Part shown: positions 33,116 to 44,897 of the stretch, piece after piece
Layout of the letters: every line of letters begins with the position of its first letter
Position numbering within the stretch: position 1 is the first letter of the stretch
Origin: Chalara sp. BL73
Taxonomy: Eukaryota; Ascomycota; Leotiomycetes; Helotiales
Assembly (NCBI GenBank): GCA_918026815.1
Contig: CAKJVC010000058.1
Coordinates: forward strand, 372,001 to 436,000
DNA: 64,000 bases
Reading direction: 5' to 3'
Translations under genes and position numbers: made by a program
Notes under the pieces: model-generated
Told to the model about the DNA's origin: nothing
Seen by the model: only the letters and a program-made list of their open reading frames with translations
Database searches by the model: none

Positions 33116-34672
33116 ATTGTGGCTTGCATACATTGACTGGGCGAGCATCACCAAGACGGCTTTATAAACTCTGCCCTTGTCCAGAGCGTTACGGTCTTTT
33201 CCGTCCACATATCGTATTTCGGGTTGATTAGGAATGATGCAGTAAGCAATACACGAAATTTTCTATCTTTGTTGGTGTAAGGTTTGTCGCGGGAGGAAAG
33301 CCGTGTACGACCCATAGGCATTCAGTTGAAGTGCAGACTATGGCTTAGGAATTGCAACGCCAAGACCTGCAGAACAACCAACACTATGGCTTCAAGTGGG
33401 CTTTGACAATAACTAATGCATGTGTGATAAGTAGTGTTTGACTCCATTTGTCTAACATTGGAAATATACGCGAGAGGATGCTACATGGGTCCTCTGTCTC
33501 TGTCACAAACGTCCATGAATACTCATGAAATTAGCCATTTCTATCACGTATCATGTGACTCAAATCTTATTCGCTGCAGAATATTCCTTTTTCTTCACAT
33601 CGTAGTGGCTTCACAAACAAGCTCACGAAGCCTTCTTGATGGTCATTAATTGAATACGTGGAGCCGACGCAAGAGCCGAAATGACTTACAAAAAGGCGCT
33701 TTTCCAAGAATATGGCGTTCAGTTTGGCCGTAAACACAGCGTCGCCGAGTGCATGGCGATGATTTTGATTGGCTGTTCGCGACGACAAGACTCTTGAGTT
33801 TGTTAAAACCTCAACCACGTCTTGGCCTAAAGAGGGGAGCATCCTTCTAGAAACCTAGATTACGCCGCGTAGGCGCGTAGCCTAAGTATCCTTAGGAATG
33901 TTTTGCAATTCCTACTCTGAACATATTTGAAGCATTTTTGAATCTAGATGTCAGAAGCATGGGTATTAATTCAACACTTAGCGTTGCAAGTGTTCGTTTG
34001 TTGAAACGCTTTTAGACGTATCCAGTTCAGTTCACTACTGACATGGCTCAGGGACTATTTTTGTGGCGTTCCTCACCATGCAATGTGCGTTTAAGCCAAG
34101 TGCAGTCTGGTTGGCAAACAAGAAACTAGTGATCTTTCTAGTCAAAGATCCGGTGCACGTTGTGCATGGTAATCTCATGGCAGCCATGGCACCATCACAA
34201 AAGCCTTGGTATAGTCACTACGTGTAAGCTCAGTGCAATCAACTTCCAGGAAGATGGGTGCCCCGCAGCTTATCGTCCCCCCCGTGGGGTAGACCAACCC
34301 GTTCAGTCCTCTAGTCTTCGCCTGAGGCCCAGACCCAAGCTCCTTGGGCTGCATGGTGATCCAAGGTTTTTCTATCTTGAAGCCAACGGCACATGGTCTT
34401 ATTGGAAGACCAGATACAGGCATGCGACATTTTCTTCATGTCAATCATAAAAGCTAGATAATACGAGTCAGAATGTGCACAGATTAGGTCCTAATGGAGC
34501 CTCCAGGGGGGAACACCTCCGTCTCGGGGAAACCCCAGACTAGACGTCTATATAAATTGGAAGCACATCCCAAGAGACTTGTCATTGTCAGTGGTTGCTT
34601 ATTGTCATTACTTGCACGCCTTAATTCCTACAACACCCTCTCACCAAGTCATACAACTACACACAAGAAATC
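33116..34672. other. Promoter side of the MFS gene, 1.5 kb
   Basis: No gene seen. The last 200 bp hold C/G runs (ACCTCCGTCTCGGGGAAACC) and a TATA box. CTGGGG and AGGGG cores there could bind Mig1/CreA-type or stress-type zinc fingers. Confidence 0.45.
34549..34557 (+). promoter_or_regulatory. TATA box of the MFS transporter gene
   Basis: TATATAAAT lies 116 bp before the ATG at 34673. A GGGGAAACCCC inverted repeat lies about 25 bp further upstream. Confidence 0.5.
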
Positions 34673-36675
34673 ATGGAGAAGACAGATATTAAACCTGCCG
34701 CTGCTCATAATGAAGAAGCTGAGGATCTTGAGAAGCCCGGAGTCAAGCGTGACTATTCTGGTGCGATCCTCACACTCGATCCTGTTGAGCAGCAACTCGT
34801 GAGAAAATTAGATCGGCGTATCATGGTATGAACCTATATGCCTTCGGCAATCGCCCATGTTGACATGTCTAGCCCACAATTTGGATTATGTATTGGCTCA
34901 ATTATCTTGATCGGAATGCTATCGCCCTAGCTAAACTCGACAATATCGACAAAGACCTCGGTCTCACTGCCACACGTAAGCCCCGAAAAGTTTGCTGGAT
35001 TAGTGGATAATACTTACATTATCTTCCATCTAGAATACTCAACTTGTGTGTCTATTCTCTTCGTAGGGTATGCTTCCTTTCCAGCTTTTACAGTTCTTGC
35101 TGTGCTAACCGATTCAGCTACATTCTTGGTGGAATTCCGAGCAATATGTTAATTACGAGAATTCGACCCTCATACTATATGGTACAATACCCCGCTCGGA
35201 CAAAATGCTCTATACTTACCAATATCAGGGATCCGCGATGGTGCTCTGGGCCATTGTGTCAACTCTGACCGGCATCTCCAAAAACTTCGCCGGACTCCTG
35301 CTCACCCGATTCTTTCTTGGTGTCACAGAAGCACCATTTTACCCGTATGTGAACTCTTAACAATACAGTGTGGTATTTTCTAACACCATCCAGCGGAGCC
35401 TTGTACCTTCTTTCGATCTTCTACACCCGAAAAGAAGTCGCAACTCGAATTGCCGTTTTGTATACTGGAAACATTCTCTCCACAGCATTTGCAGGTCTGA
35501 TCGCTGTTGGTATCTTTAAGATGGATGGTGTAGCTGGTCTCGAAGGATGGAGATGGCTCTTCATCCTTCAAGGTATTGTTACATTTGTGGTGGCTATCTT
35601 AGGGACCTGTAAGTCATCAGTTTGGAGCCTCGTACTTCGTTTTGGGATCTTTTCAAATATCCTCAATCCCTCAGGCATGCATATGGTTTCAAAGCATGAT
35701 TTTAGAGGATATGATATTTGAAACGCTTCCATTGTTTGCCCTCCTGTAAAATGAGTAAGCTAACCAAAGTTTCAAAGACTTTTTGCCAGATGATCCAACA
35801 GTAACACGCTGGCTCACCCCAGAAGAAAGAATCCTTGCAAACGATCGCATTAAACGTGATACCGTCGATGATCAAGGCAAAGTTTCAACAATCAAAGGTC
35901 TCAAAGAAGCGTTGTCCGACTACAGAGTTTGGATTTTCGTCTTTATGCAACATATGCATTTGGCAGCCAACGGATTCAAGAACTTTGTATGTGCCCCCGC
36001 GAATGACCATGCATATCGTGCTTACAAAAGATTAGTTCCCATCTGTTGTCCAAGGACTTGGATTTAACCGCACCATTACGCTTTGCTTGACTTGCCCACC
36101 TGTATGTTGACCTGCCCAAATCGATGCTCCATACTAACAGAGCCAAAGTATCTCATCGCAGGTGCCATCAGTGTTTACTGGTCTTGGTCATCCGGAAAGT
36201 ACAACGAAAGAACATGGCATATTACCTCTGCAAAGATCGTAGCAATCCTCGGCTTTGTCCTCGGCTTCGCAGTTAATAATACCGCAGCTCGCTACGTCAG
36301 CATGGTCATCTTTGCTATCGGCACCTACGCAGTGAACAGCATCATTCTCGGATGGGTTGGCGCTACTTGTGGGCAGACCAAAGAGAAGCGTGCTGTTTCG
36401 ATGGCCATCATCGTTTCTACCTCTAATGCCAGTTTTATCTGGACTCCTGTAAGTTCTGGTAGATGCTTCTGGTTGGAAATTCTTCGATGCTGACATGACC
36501 GCAGTACCTCTGGACAAATTCTTATGGAGGACGTTATACTCTGGCCCTTGCCACTAGTGCTGCCTTCTCTGCGCTCTGCGCCCTTGCTGCTTGGGTAATG
36601 AAGTTTGACCTTATGAGGACGAACAAGAAGATCCGACAAAGCGAGGATGAGAACGAATTGTTCTACGCCTATTAA
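34673..36675 (+). CDS. MFS transporter, anion:cation symporter (Dal5/allantoate permease-like)
   Basis: Ten exons: 34673..34825, 34873..34975, 35034..35067, 35118..35181, 35229..35344, 35394..35608, 35778..35986, 36036..36101, 36143..36448 and 36505..36675. Together they encode 478 aa, normal for the ACS family (TC 2.A.1.14). Splicing yields the family signatures WIMYWLNYLDRNAIALAK in helix 1, YSTCVSILFVGYILGGIPSN across introns in helix 2, RFFLGVTEAPFYPGALYLLS, and EGWRWLFILQGIVTFVVAIL. The middle loop YFLPDDPTVTRWLTPEER follows, and the C-terminal half has NSIILGWVGATCGQTKEKRA. It is a plasma-membrane importer of organic anions, vitamins or nitrogen sources; the substrate cannot be read from sequence. 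All introns are short (46-169 nt). It is intact although the genes to its left are dead. Confidence 0.9.
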
Positions 36676-37369
36676 GGGACCGTAATAGCAACGCTGGCGT
36701 TGGTAGAAAGAATAGCTACACGAATTGATGAGAGAAACGGGAATCAGAATAACAATTATTGAAACAAACATGATTCTCTCAATATTTTTTCAAGCTGTCT
36801 CCAGAAGTCTATGAAAGTGCCTACCTGATCTTGCGGTCTTCAAAAAGGAATGAGATGATGGAAGGAGACCCACCATATGAGCGGCCCGTTCCGAGACTGT
36901 TTCCTCGCTATCACTCCCTGCATATTTTATCCACTTGGAACGTTCAACAAACTTAGTGATAGTCAAGAGAAGCTTCTAAGATGAAGGTGGATCTCAAATA
37001 ATCTTCAATGCGTCCTGGAGTCGTGATATGTACCGTCACGACATCACGATTATAGAACTCTCATAGGAAGAGAATAGAGGATGATGTATAGACTCCTCAA
37101 GCAATCCAACTCAGTAGGCATGCGTACTTCCACAGTTAGATACTCCAGTTCAGCTGATAGTGTTTTGCCAGGTCGTCAATATAGAAAATGGCAGGTACGC
37201 TAGTTGATTAGCACTCAGAGAGCCTCGAGCTCAACTAATGGCGTAGTATTACACAGCAATGAATTTCCACTAAGTTTCCCCTATGGAACAGCCAGCCTTG
37301 CCCGAAACATAAATTAATTCAACAAAAAGTCACCTAACCTCAGATTCGTGACCTCTTTCCTTTCCCGGA
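36676..37369. other. Intergenic region
   Basis: 3' flank of the MFS gene and promoter of the next gene; nothing else seen. Confidence 0.5.
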
Positions 37370-38248
37370 ATGATTTGCTTCCGAGGCTCATATTCAACCA
37401 ATCCCAAATCTCCGTCGAATTTCCTCACCTCACGATATTCTATACAGCGAAAAGCAGCCTGGAAGATACCCAGACACAGGGAAACGCATGAAACGATGTA
37501 TCGTGGACCTATACGTGATATTGCAGCTAGAATCCATGCAGCCAGATACAGACCAGACAACATAATCAGAAGATTTGAGAGCCGAATAGAAGAAGAAATT
37601 GTCGAATATATAGCCACGAGGAAAGGCCATCCACACGACTTTGCCTATGGGGATGGACACGAGGTCGTCTGGGCTGATCAGGAAGAGTTCGAGGAAGAGG
37701 AAGGACCAGAGCGAAGAGAGGCTGGAGGTCGTCCAAGTTTGGCGGAGGAGGAAGGCCTGGATTGCGCATACGAAGTGAATCTAGGTTACATACCCCAAGG
37801 GAACTTACATTATGAAAAGGCTCTAGAAGAGTCGGTCTCGAATACATTCTCTGAAGACTTGGGGTCGGGCAAGATCCGTAAGCGACCAAAGCCAAGCTCG
37901 ATCGTTGACAACTCGGCTATTCCAGTAGTAGCCAAGAGTGTCGAGGTACAAAACAACTTAGATGGCATTGAGGAACAAAACCGAGCAAGAAAGCATGAGA
38001 AGTTCAAAGAATTCCATTGGAAAGTACAAGAATCGGCGGAGTTCTGTAATAGGTGTAAGGACTGGACATTTTGTGACTTATATGCAAGATCCATGGAAGC
38101 AGACAGACAGCGTAGGGAAGAAACGCTTAGGCTTCAAGCTGCTGAGGAAGAAAAGGTTGTTCTAGAGCGAATGGTGGCAGAACGGAAACCACCAGTTGGA
38201 AGGAAAGAAGGGCCATGTGAACGGATTGTTGTTGTTTTGTCCCCATAG
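37370..38248 (+). CDS. Acidic hypothetical protein
   Basis: Single exon, 292 aa from the ATG at 37370, or 250 aa from the in-frame ATG at 37496 (MYRGPIRDIAARIHAARYRP), which may be the real start. No family is recognised. The sequence is Glu-rich (EEFEEEEGPERREAGGRPS). Near the C-terminus a short Cys/Trp patch, FCNRCKDWTFCDLY, precedes a charged helix (RQRREETLRLQAAEEEK). The CxxC and following Cys are too few for a standard zinc finger. Confidence 0.6.
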   Translation: MICFRGSYSTNPKSPSNFLTSRYSIQRKAAWKIPRHRETHETMYRGPIRDIAARIHAARYRPDNIIRRFESRIEEEIVEYIATRKGHPHDFAYGDGHEVVWADQEEFEEEEGPERREAGGRPSLAEEEGLDCAYEVNLGYIPQGNLHYEKALEESVSNTFSEDLGSGKIRKRPKPSSIVDNSAIPVVAKSVEVQNNLDGIEEQNRARKHEKFKEFHWKVQESAEFCNRCKDWTFCDLYARSMEADRQRREETLRLQAAEEEKVVLERMVAERKPPVGRKEGPCERIVVVLSP

Positions 38249-38472
38249 CTTCTAGATTTTCAATAAGTTAGTCTACGATCCTCCGGGGTGCATAGGTATT
38301 CAAATCAAGAATATTGTGGGATGGTAAAATATGCTTTAGGAGACGAGTTATCAATTTCTACCCATATTAGAGAATATGTAGTGTTGGTATACTTAAGTAA
38401 TTTTCCTCCAATAAACATGCCGTCGAAATTCCTCTCTAGTGTCTCATGAATGCATCAAATATCGTGTTGAAA

Positions 38473-41224
38473 TCAGTATCCACGCATAATAGGTCCATCG
38501 CCGTCTTCATCGTCGCTGATAACAATCGCATCAACCTTGTTCTTTCCTTGCCCTGTTCCTCCAGTGCCTCTCTCCTTCTTGCCCTGAGGCGATGCTACAA
38601 AGGCATTATAGGCTTGGGTCAGGCTACCGCTTCCTCCTCCATGCGCCCAAGATTTTCTTGCGGATATTGGACGAGTCTCCATCCAATCTCCATACTGCCT
38701 TGGTCTCAGTTGGTCCGCCCCTCTAGAACTTGGCGTGGTTCTTACAAAGGATGCTGAAGCAGATTTAGGCTTGATGAACGGCGATTTAAGAGGCTTACTG
38801 AAGCCAGATCGATTAATAATCTTTTCATTCAATCTTCCCTTACCTTTGCCGGCCCGTTCGAGCAATTTCTTGAGATCTTCATCCACGGCAATATCCTCAT
38901 CAGTGCTCGAATCCTCACTCATAATGCGAACCTCTCCATTCATAAACGCCATAATATCAAGATCATCTCCACTAGAGAATGGCTGCTGCATTCCTTGTGC
39001 AACTCGTGTAAAAATCTCCCCTTTAGTGGTCAAAAAAGAGGCATCCGCTCTCATAGTAGGTCTAGCCCCATCTTCCTCCACAACATATGGCCTCTCGCGG
39101 AAAACATCATCAAGAATATATATCTTTTGTTCTTGATTATATTCGCGTTCATTTTTCCCAATAGACCACCCCTTTAAGATGTCATTGCAACCTTCGCAGA
39201 GTCTTAGACTGCACCGTATATATCCATTTTCGTAATCTCGAGCCGCACATTCGTAATGTGCCACCTCTGTGCATATAGAACAGAATTTGGCTGTGAGCAC
39301 AAGCTGACCAGTCTTGAAATCTCGCTCTTCAAGCGCCTCCAACGCTTTGTTCCATAATTCTGGGACGTAGACCGCTGGATCTTGGTCCTTGATCAGTACC
39401 ATTTCGTGGTTTTGGCAACGTATAGTTGCACAGCGAGTCATAGTACAAGGCGTACACATACGACTAGGTGCTTCGCCTTTCTGACCATGGCCAATAAACT
39501 CTCCGTCGCCAACCTCTTCATAGCCTTGAATACCATGTGCAGGGATTACCTCTACCTCTTTTTCGCCATGCCCTATCAGGCCAAACATGATTCCATCACA
39601 CCACGAACATGGTTCACTACCGTTTGGTGCTGGCGAGTAGAAGAATTCTATGGGATGACTAAATGCCGTCTTGATTCTGATATGCCTAATACCGCTACTA
39701 CCTCCTATGAGTTTTGGAGAAGCTGATAATTCAGCCAGAATTTCATTTTGTTGCTCATACTTCTTGGCTGCTCTTTCCGCCTTCTTGGTGTGATAAACAC
39801 GCCGGTTCCGAAAGCTTGGTGTTCTGCCAGCATACCTAAGTCCGGGATTGAATATACCCGGGGGCTTTGCTAATACAAGAGCTTTCGGGGAGTCTCCTTT
39901 TGCTCTTTGTTTGGTATCCTCAACCCACTTTACTTTTGAAGTCAGCGCAGGAGCAAATGGTTGAACAGATTTAGCGACTATAAAGGAACACTCTTCTCCT
40001 TTCTTGCGGCACCTTGGGCATGGCCCAAGTTCATTCCTCCTCAGGTTGCATCTAAGTCTGTCTGCCCGGCACTGGTTACAGGCAACATATCGCCGAGCTT
40101 GAACCATGTTATCGCCTTGACTGGCCTTGGGATTCTGTATAGCTTTTACTCTCTGTATAGGATTAATTTTAGGAGTTGCATCACCGTGCTCCTCTAATAT
40201 ATCGGTGTATCTTCGCGAACTCGATGATTTCTTCAATGGTGCAGCGCAGCATGGTACGCCATGTTCTTGGCAGCCTTCGCATGCCTCCGCTCCCTTCCCT
40301 CCATCCTTGCGGTAAGAGCATGTAATTTTGTGCCTCTTACATCGCTCACATATATGTTTGAGCTCGGGAGGAATGATAAATTGGCAGTCAATCCCAGCAT
40401 CATCACACGCCTCGCAAGGGTAGTCATGACGATCATCGATAAGCGAGCATTCATCATCGCCCACATCAAAGCAAGCTTTGCAGCCTCTACGCTGAGGATG
40501 ACCGAGGGTTAGCTGGTCAACAGTGAGGCCATCCTTCCTGTTGCGCGTTACTACTGGACCTATAATGTACAATGGAAAGGCGTGCTTACCTGGAAGGGCC
40601 AACAACAACTCTTCTTGATCTTCTTGTGGTTCTGCGGCCAGGTCTGGGGTTCAAACTGATTAGAGATTCATCATCCGGGCCCGAAGACTCTGATTCACCA
40701 TCATTATCATTGTTGAAAGCCAGATCTGAATTCGGACATGGGGCTGGGTCGGGGGTGATAGATCTTAAATACTCAAGTCCGGCATCGCTTGTGAAAGAAA
40801 ATGTCATAACAAGGCCATATCCAATTGTCGTATTCCTTTTCTCACGGTGTTGCGAATTTTCAGTTACACCACTTTCAAGTCTGATTTTCTTTGCTCGTCT
40901 TGCGGTAGTTGCTCGGCGAGGTTTAGCTTTTGGGTCATAGGTTCCACTGTCGTCTTGATCGACTAAAGCAGTTGCGGCTCCACGCATTGGACGTGTTGCA
41001 GCTTGGCGTCTGGTATTGAACATTATACCTAGTTTGCGTAAACTCATAACCTTTGGCCTCTCAGATACTGTGGAAACATCTGGAATTGGGTCATCATCGG
41101 AGTAATCCATCTCAGAGTTCCTATCTGCTGCTTCTGTTGCAGAGCCACCATCCCCTACAATGGACGCCAGGAAATTACTCCCCGAGTCGGTGGCAGGAGA
41201 GGCATTTCCTCCAGTGGAATCCAT
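38473..41224 (-). CDS. Protein with three Zn2Cys6-type clusters
   Basis: Two exons, complement(38473..40537, 40590..41224), encode 899 aa. The 52-nt intron (TCCAG|GTAAGC...CAACAG) splits an Arg codon. Residues 1-210 are acidic and disordered with basic patches. Three six-cysteine clusters follow: about 231-263 (CX2CX7CX10CX2CX6C), 275-308 (CX2CX6CX12CX2CX6C) and 365-395 (CX2CX6CX9CX2CX6C; CNQCRADRLRCNLRRN...CPRC), the last canonical for fungal Zn2Cys6 DNA-binding domains. A later Cys/His-rich stretch (EPCSWCDGIMFGLIGHG, MCTPCTMTRCATIRCQNHE, FCSICTEVAHYECAARDYEN) looks like a further zinc-binding module. The tail is Ser/Pro/Lys-rich with a SIM-like AIVISDDEDGD near the end. A nuclear regulator is likely. 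Ordinary family members carry one cluster. Confidence 0.85.
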
Positions 41225-43262
41225 GATAAAAAGTACTTTACTACGAGATCGTAGGAGCGCAACTATAGAAATGCAATTAGAGGCGGCTATGATGCAAAAA
41301 GCTGGGGATATATGTTAGCAAAATGTAGCGATATTTCTTTTAAACGCCTTATCCACTTCAGTCCATGCATAAAAGACCGCTAGAGATTGCAAAATAGGAG
41401 AACACAGGAGGCTTTACAGAACATATGCATGGTTTTGAGCGAATGGAAGTGCCGAGAAGCGAAATATATAAACGTGGCAAGTAAGATGAGATGAGTGACC
41501 AGAGTGGAGATGCTGAGATGTGGATCTTGGAGTTGTGTCGAAAAATTGCAGAGGTAAACATGTATTTCACTCCTGATCGAAGTGGGAGCAACGGTGTAAG
41601 GAAAATGCCCCTCTGCCATTCAATTAGTGGCTTGATCTCGTGTCCACTCACGCCCCTGCATAGGCCAGCTTATGAATTGGGATTTCATAATGTGCAGGCT
41701 ACCAAGAGAAAATATGTGCCATACAATGAAAAGTCTTGTGCATTCTGTACTAACATGGATGTGTCTTGTACATGTACTTCAAGTTTAAATAACGAGTCCG
41801 AGGTTGGTTGTTGTAACAAAGATGGACATTTGAATACTTGTCTATATAATGAGGAAAGAAAGTAGGATGCATCGCGCAGTAAGATAGAAATATGCTGCCT
41901 CTTACTAAAGAGTAAGACGAAGTGAGGACAGGCTGCTTAATCCAAATGGTCAAAATGAAAGTGCTCACCTAAATATATGTTGTAGATGCAGGGGTCCTAT
42001 ATGTGACTGTAATAAATGCTCATGAATTTGGACGAGTAATATGAGGTGGGAAGATTGGTTATTCTAATGATGAGATGTAACGTGTGCATACGTAAGCGAG
42101 GACGAGCAGGAGTAGGTGGTGCTCCTTCCTCCTGAGAAGTGGAAACTTCGGATGTTGCTAGACTTCCAAAGCGACTTTGATGAAGGAGTCAGTAGCGATC
42201 GGCAAAAATCAAGCACAGTATACTAAGATGACATGACAGCAGATCATCTCGGCATGACCAGTCACAGAGCGGAGTTTAGATTGTTCTTGAAAACGCATAT
42301 ATCGAGGTTGTGCTTATCATGTATTTGGATCAACGTTTGGCCAATTTACTGGAAGAAACATTCTTTATCTACATTAATATCAGTCCAAACAGCTTGTTTG
42401 CATAGAACTTCTGCTCATGGCATACGTTTTCGACGTAGGAGGCCATAACCACAACTAGGTGCTGAAGGTAATGTTTTTGATGTATATCAACTCAGGAACT
42501 GATGAGGCATTTGCATCTACTTCTTAATCGAGTAGAATTCTGACATGACAGCCTCCACGAGATGCTAGAACGAAAGATAACTTATACACTAGTACTTGTT
42601 TTTATGACCGGAGAAGATATTGACAACACCCAAGCTCATTGTTAATATTGAGAGGTATCCTTCTTCTTCCTAGCCTTAATAAGAGAGCGGAGGAACTCCT
42701 CGGTCCCACACTATGCACAGGAAAACGGGCTGCCAAATTGACCGACCGTATCCCATACTGCTGCGGCTTGCTAGTTTGGCGTGAATGCTGTTGGGAAGTC
42801 GTAGAAACTGGTTAACCATTACGATATTTGGGATTCGCTGATATGCTAAGAGTAATAAGATCTGCCTAGGTTCAATGACGGCACAATAATGTACCATCAA
42901 CAAGTATGGTGAGAGTCACGCCTCAAGGGCCAACTGAGAGATTGATTATCAGCTCCTGTCAGCAAAAGAGAACTCCCCTAAATACCGGCTTATCGAAGCA
43001 TTCGAAAAGGGTCAATGAGTTCTTTAGATCTTTCCTCGAGTGTGAATGACTCATACCTGCTCTGACAGAGGTACTTGAAAAGTGAATGTTGTGAAGTTGT
43101 TAGCAATGGGGCTGGGCTGGGCTCGCTAGATCCTTCGCTTTAGGACTAGACCCATGTTATGTAATGCCAATTGCTCTTCCTTGTCCTCTCTATTTATCTT
43201 CAATTTCCGGTTTCTCTCCAACAAATGCCTCCTTAATCACGAAAATCCAACCCCTCCTCGGG
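41225..43262. other. Intergenic region, 2 kb
   Basis: No firm gene. A 124-codon plus-strand ORF at 41491-41865 has a Cys-rich end (CAFCTNMDVSCTCTSS) but no signal peptide or homolog I recognise, and it lies in the promoter region of the triple-cluster gene. Confidence 0.45.
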
Positions 43263-44261
43263 ATGAGGCTTCTCCTGATTCGACATGGCGAGACTGTCGA
43301 CAACGTTGGGGGTGTTTATGCTGGGTTTCGTGACTCAGCTCTCACCACTCATGGAGTTCTGCAAGCAAATCGCCTCGGATCATATCTAGCTTCCAATGGC
43401 GTAAAGATATGCCATATTTACTCCTCCGACCTCCAACGTGCTTTCAAGACAGCTGAAGCAGTACGATCAGCCCAGGATCCAATTCCAACGAAGACTATCA
43501 CGCTATCGATGCTCCGCGAGCAAGATTTTGGTTGGTTCGAAGGGAAGCCCATCACGAAAGGTGGCAGAGACGCGCAACGGGAGAAATATGGGCAAGATGA
43601 GGGTTTTCGAGATATTGAATCAAAAGCTTCCATGAAAGCTCGCGCGGATGCGTTCATAATAGACCATCTTGTGGAGCACATGCATGTGAGAGGAGAGAAC
43701 GAAACCGTTGCTGTCGTGGCACATGGTATCATTCTTAACTACCTTTGGCGCAGCATACTGAAACGCTTTACTACAGAGAATATTTCCGCGGTGACCGGAA
43801 GTGTTCTCCTAGGCGATCGAGGATTAGACTATCTAGGTGCGTGGTCAAATACGGGATGCCTAGAACTCGAGATAATGCCCAAGTTGAGTGTGGATTCAAC
43901 CTTAGAGCTGGCTGTTGCATTGACTGAGGACCCTGTCTTGGATATTACAAAATCAGATGTCCGCTCGCCTGTAGCGAGTCATGTTGACCAGCCAGTGCAG
44001 GTCACTTTAGTCTCTACGAGTCTACAAGGCGTCGATTGTACTCCTGCTTCCACGTTGGAGTCAGTGAATGCTTCCAGTACTTTGGTCAACGCTGTAGTGG
44101 TCCCATCCAGATTTAAAGACCTTTGTCTTGTAGTCAAGGCTGTGAACAGTCTAGAACACTTACGGGGATTGAAGAAGACCCGCGGTGGTATAGGCAGTTC
44201 TAAACATGACGATAAACAGAAGACCATGGATAAATTCTTCAAGAAGCAGAGGATTAGTTGA
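43263..44261 (+). CDS. Histidine phosphatase (phosphoglycerate mutase superfamily) with PIP-box-like tail
   Basis: Single exon, 332 aa from the ATG at 43263; the frame opens at 43164, but the family normally begins right at MRLLLIRHGET. Residues 1-205 are a histidine phosphatase domain: RHGET at 7-11 (phospho-His), YAGFRDSALTTHG, YSSDLQRAFKTAEA, REQDFGWFEGK and the second catalytic His in VAVVAHGIILNYLW. It hydrolyses a phosphoester of unknown identity and is not a glycolytic mutase by these motifs alone. The last third is low in conserved features and ends in QKTMDKFF at about 319-326, an exact QxxMxxFF PCNA-interaction consensus, flanked by basic residues (KKTRGGIGSSKHDDK before, KKQRIS after). 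Confidence 0.85.
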   Translation: MRLLLIRHGETVDNVGGVYAGFRDSALTTHGVLQANRLGSYLASNGVKICHIYSSDLQRAFKTAEAVRSAQDPIPTKTITLSMLREQDFGWFEGKPITKGGRDAQREKYGQDEGFRDIESKASMKARADAFIIDHLVEHMHVRGENETVAVVAHGIILNYLWRSILKRFTTENISAVTGSVLLGDRGLDYLGAWSNTGCLELEIMPKLSVDSTLELAVALTEDPVLDITKSDVRSPVASHVDQPVQVTLVSTSLQGVDCTPASTLESVNASSTLVNAVVVPSRFKDLCLVVKAVNSLEHLRGLKKTRGGIGSSKHDDKQKTMDKFFKKQRIS

Positions 44262-44897
44262 AAAGCAGCTATAATATTCACATCTTCTATGAATAGACAT
44301 TACGAATGTGCGGATTGAGTGTACATCGCTAGATATGCGAGTGCTGGATCTCTGAAATAGAATAGATTTGCTGGATAGAATGCCATGCGATCTGAACTGG
44401 GGAATTATTATGGTTCGTCGACATTTTGTTTATGTTATCCTGTTACATGATGAAAAGCCTTATTCACAGACCTGTTCTGAATTTGATGTGGACGAACAAA
44501 GTACCAACTGCTGTCTGATAACCTCCATTCATTTCTAATATATAAGAAAACTCTCCTTTTACTAGGCTAACTAGGAAATAGATCAAGATCATCTAGCGAT
44601 ACACCAACTCCTCACAGCCCTCTAACTTAGAAGTATGAGCGGAAGGTTTGTATGCCACATGAAGAGGTAGCCATCACGAATGCGATCTAAGATACTAAAG
44701 ACAATAATCAGAGCAAATTATGAATTAGATTACCGTCACATATTACAAACACCTCATCAAAATGCTCTCTTTATGTGTGCTTCCCCCCCACTCCCAGTCC
44801 AACCTTAACCCATCAAACTTCATATTTTACCTTTACTAGGCCTGCATTCCTTCCTTATTACTCGACTGACCCCTCAGAACCCGAAGAGCTCGAATCA
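44262..44897. other. Convergent 3' flanks
   Basis: 636 bp between two convergent genes. AT-rich, with no ORF of interest. Confidence 0.5.

Noticed and set aside
41491..41865. 124-codon ORF with Cys-rich end (plus strand)
   Set aside because: No signal peptide or homolog, and lies in a promoter region; not enough to call a gene.
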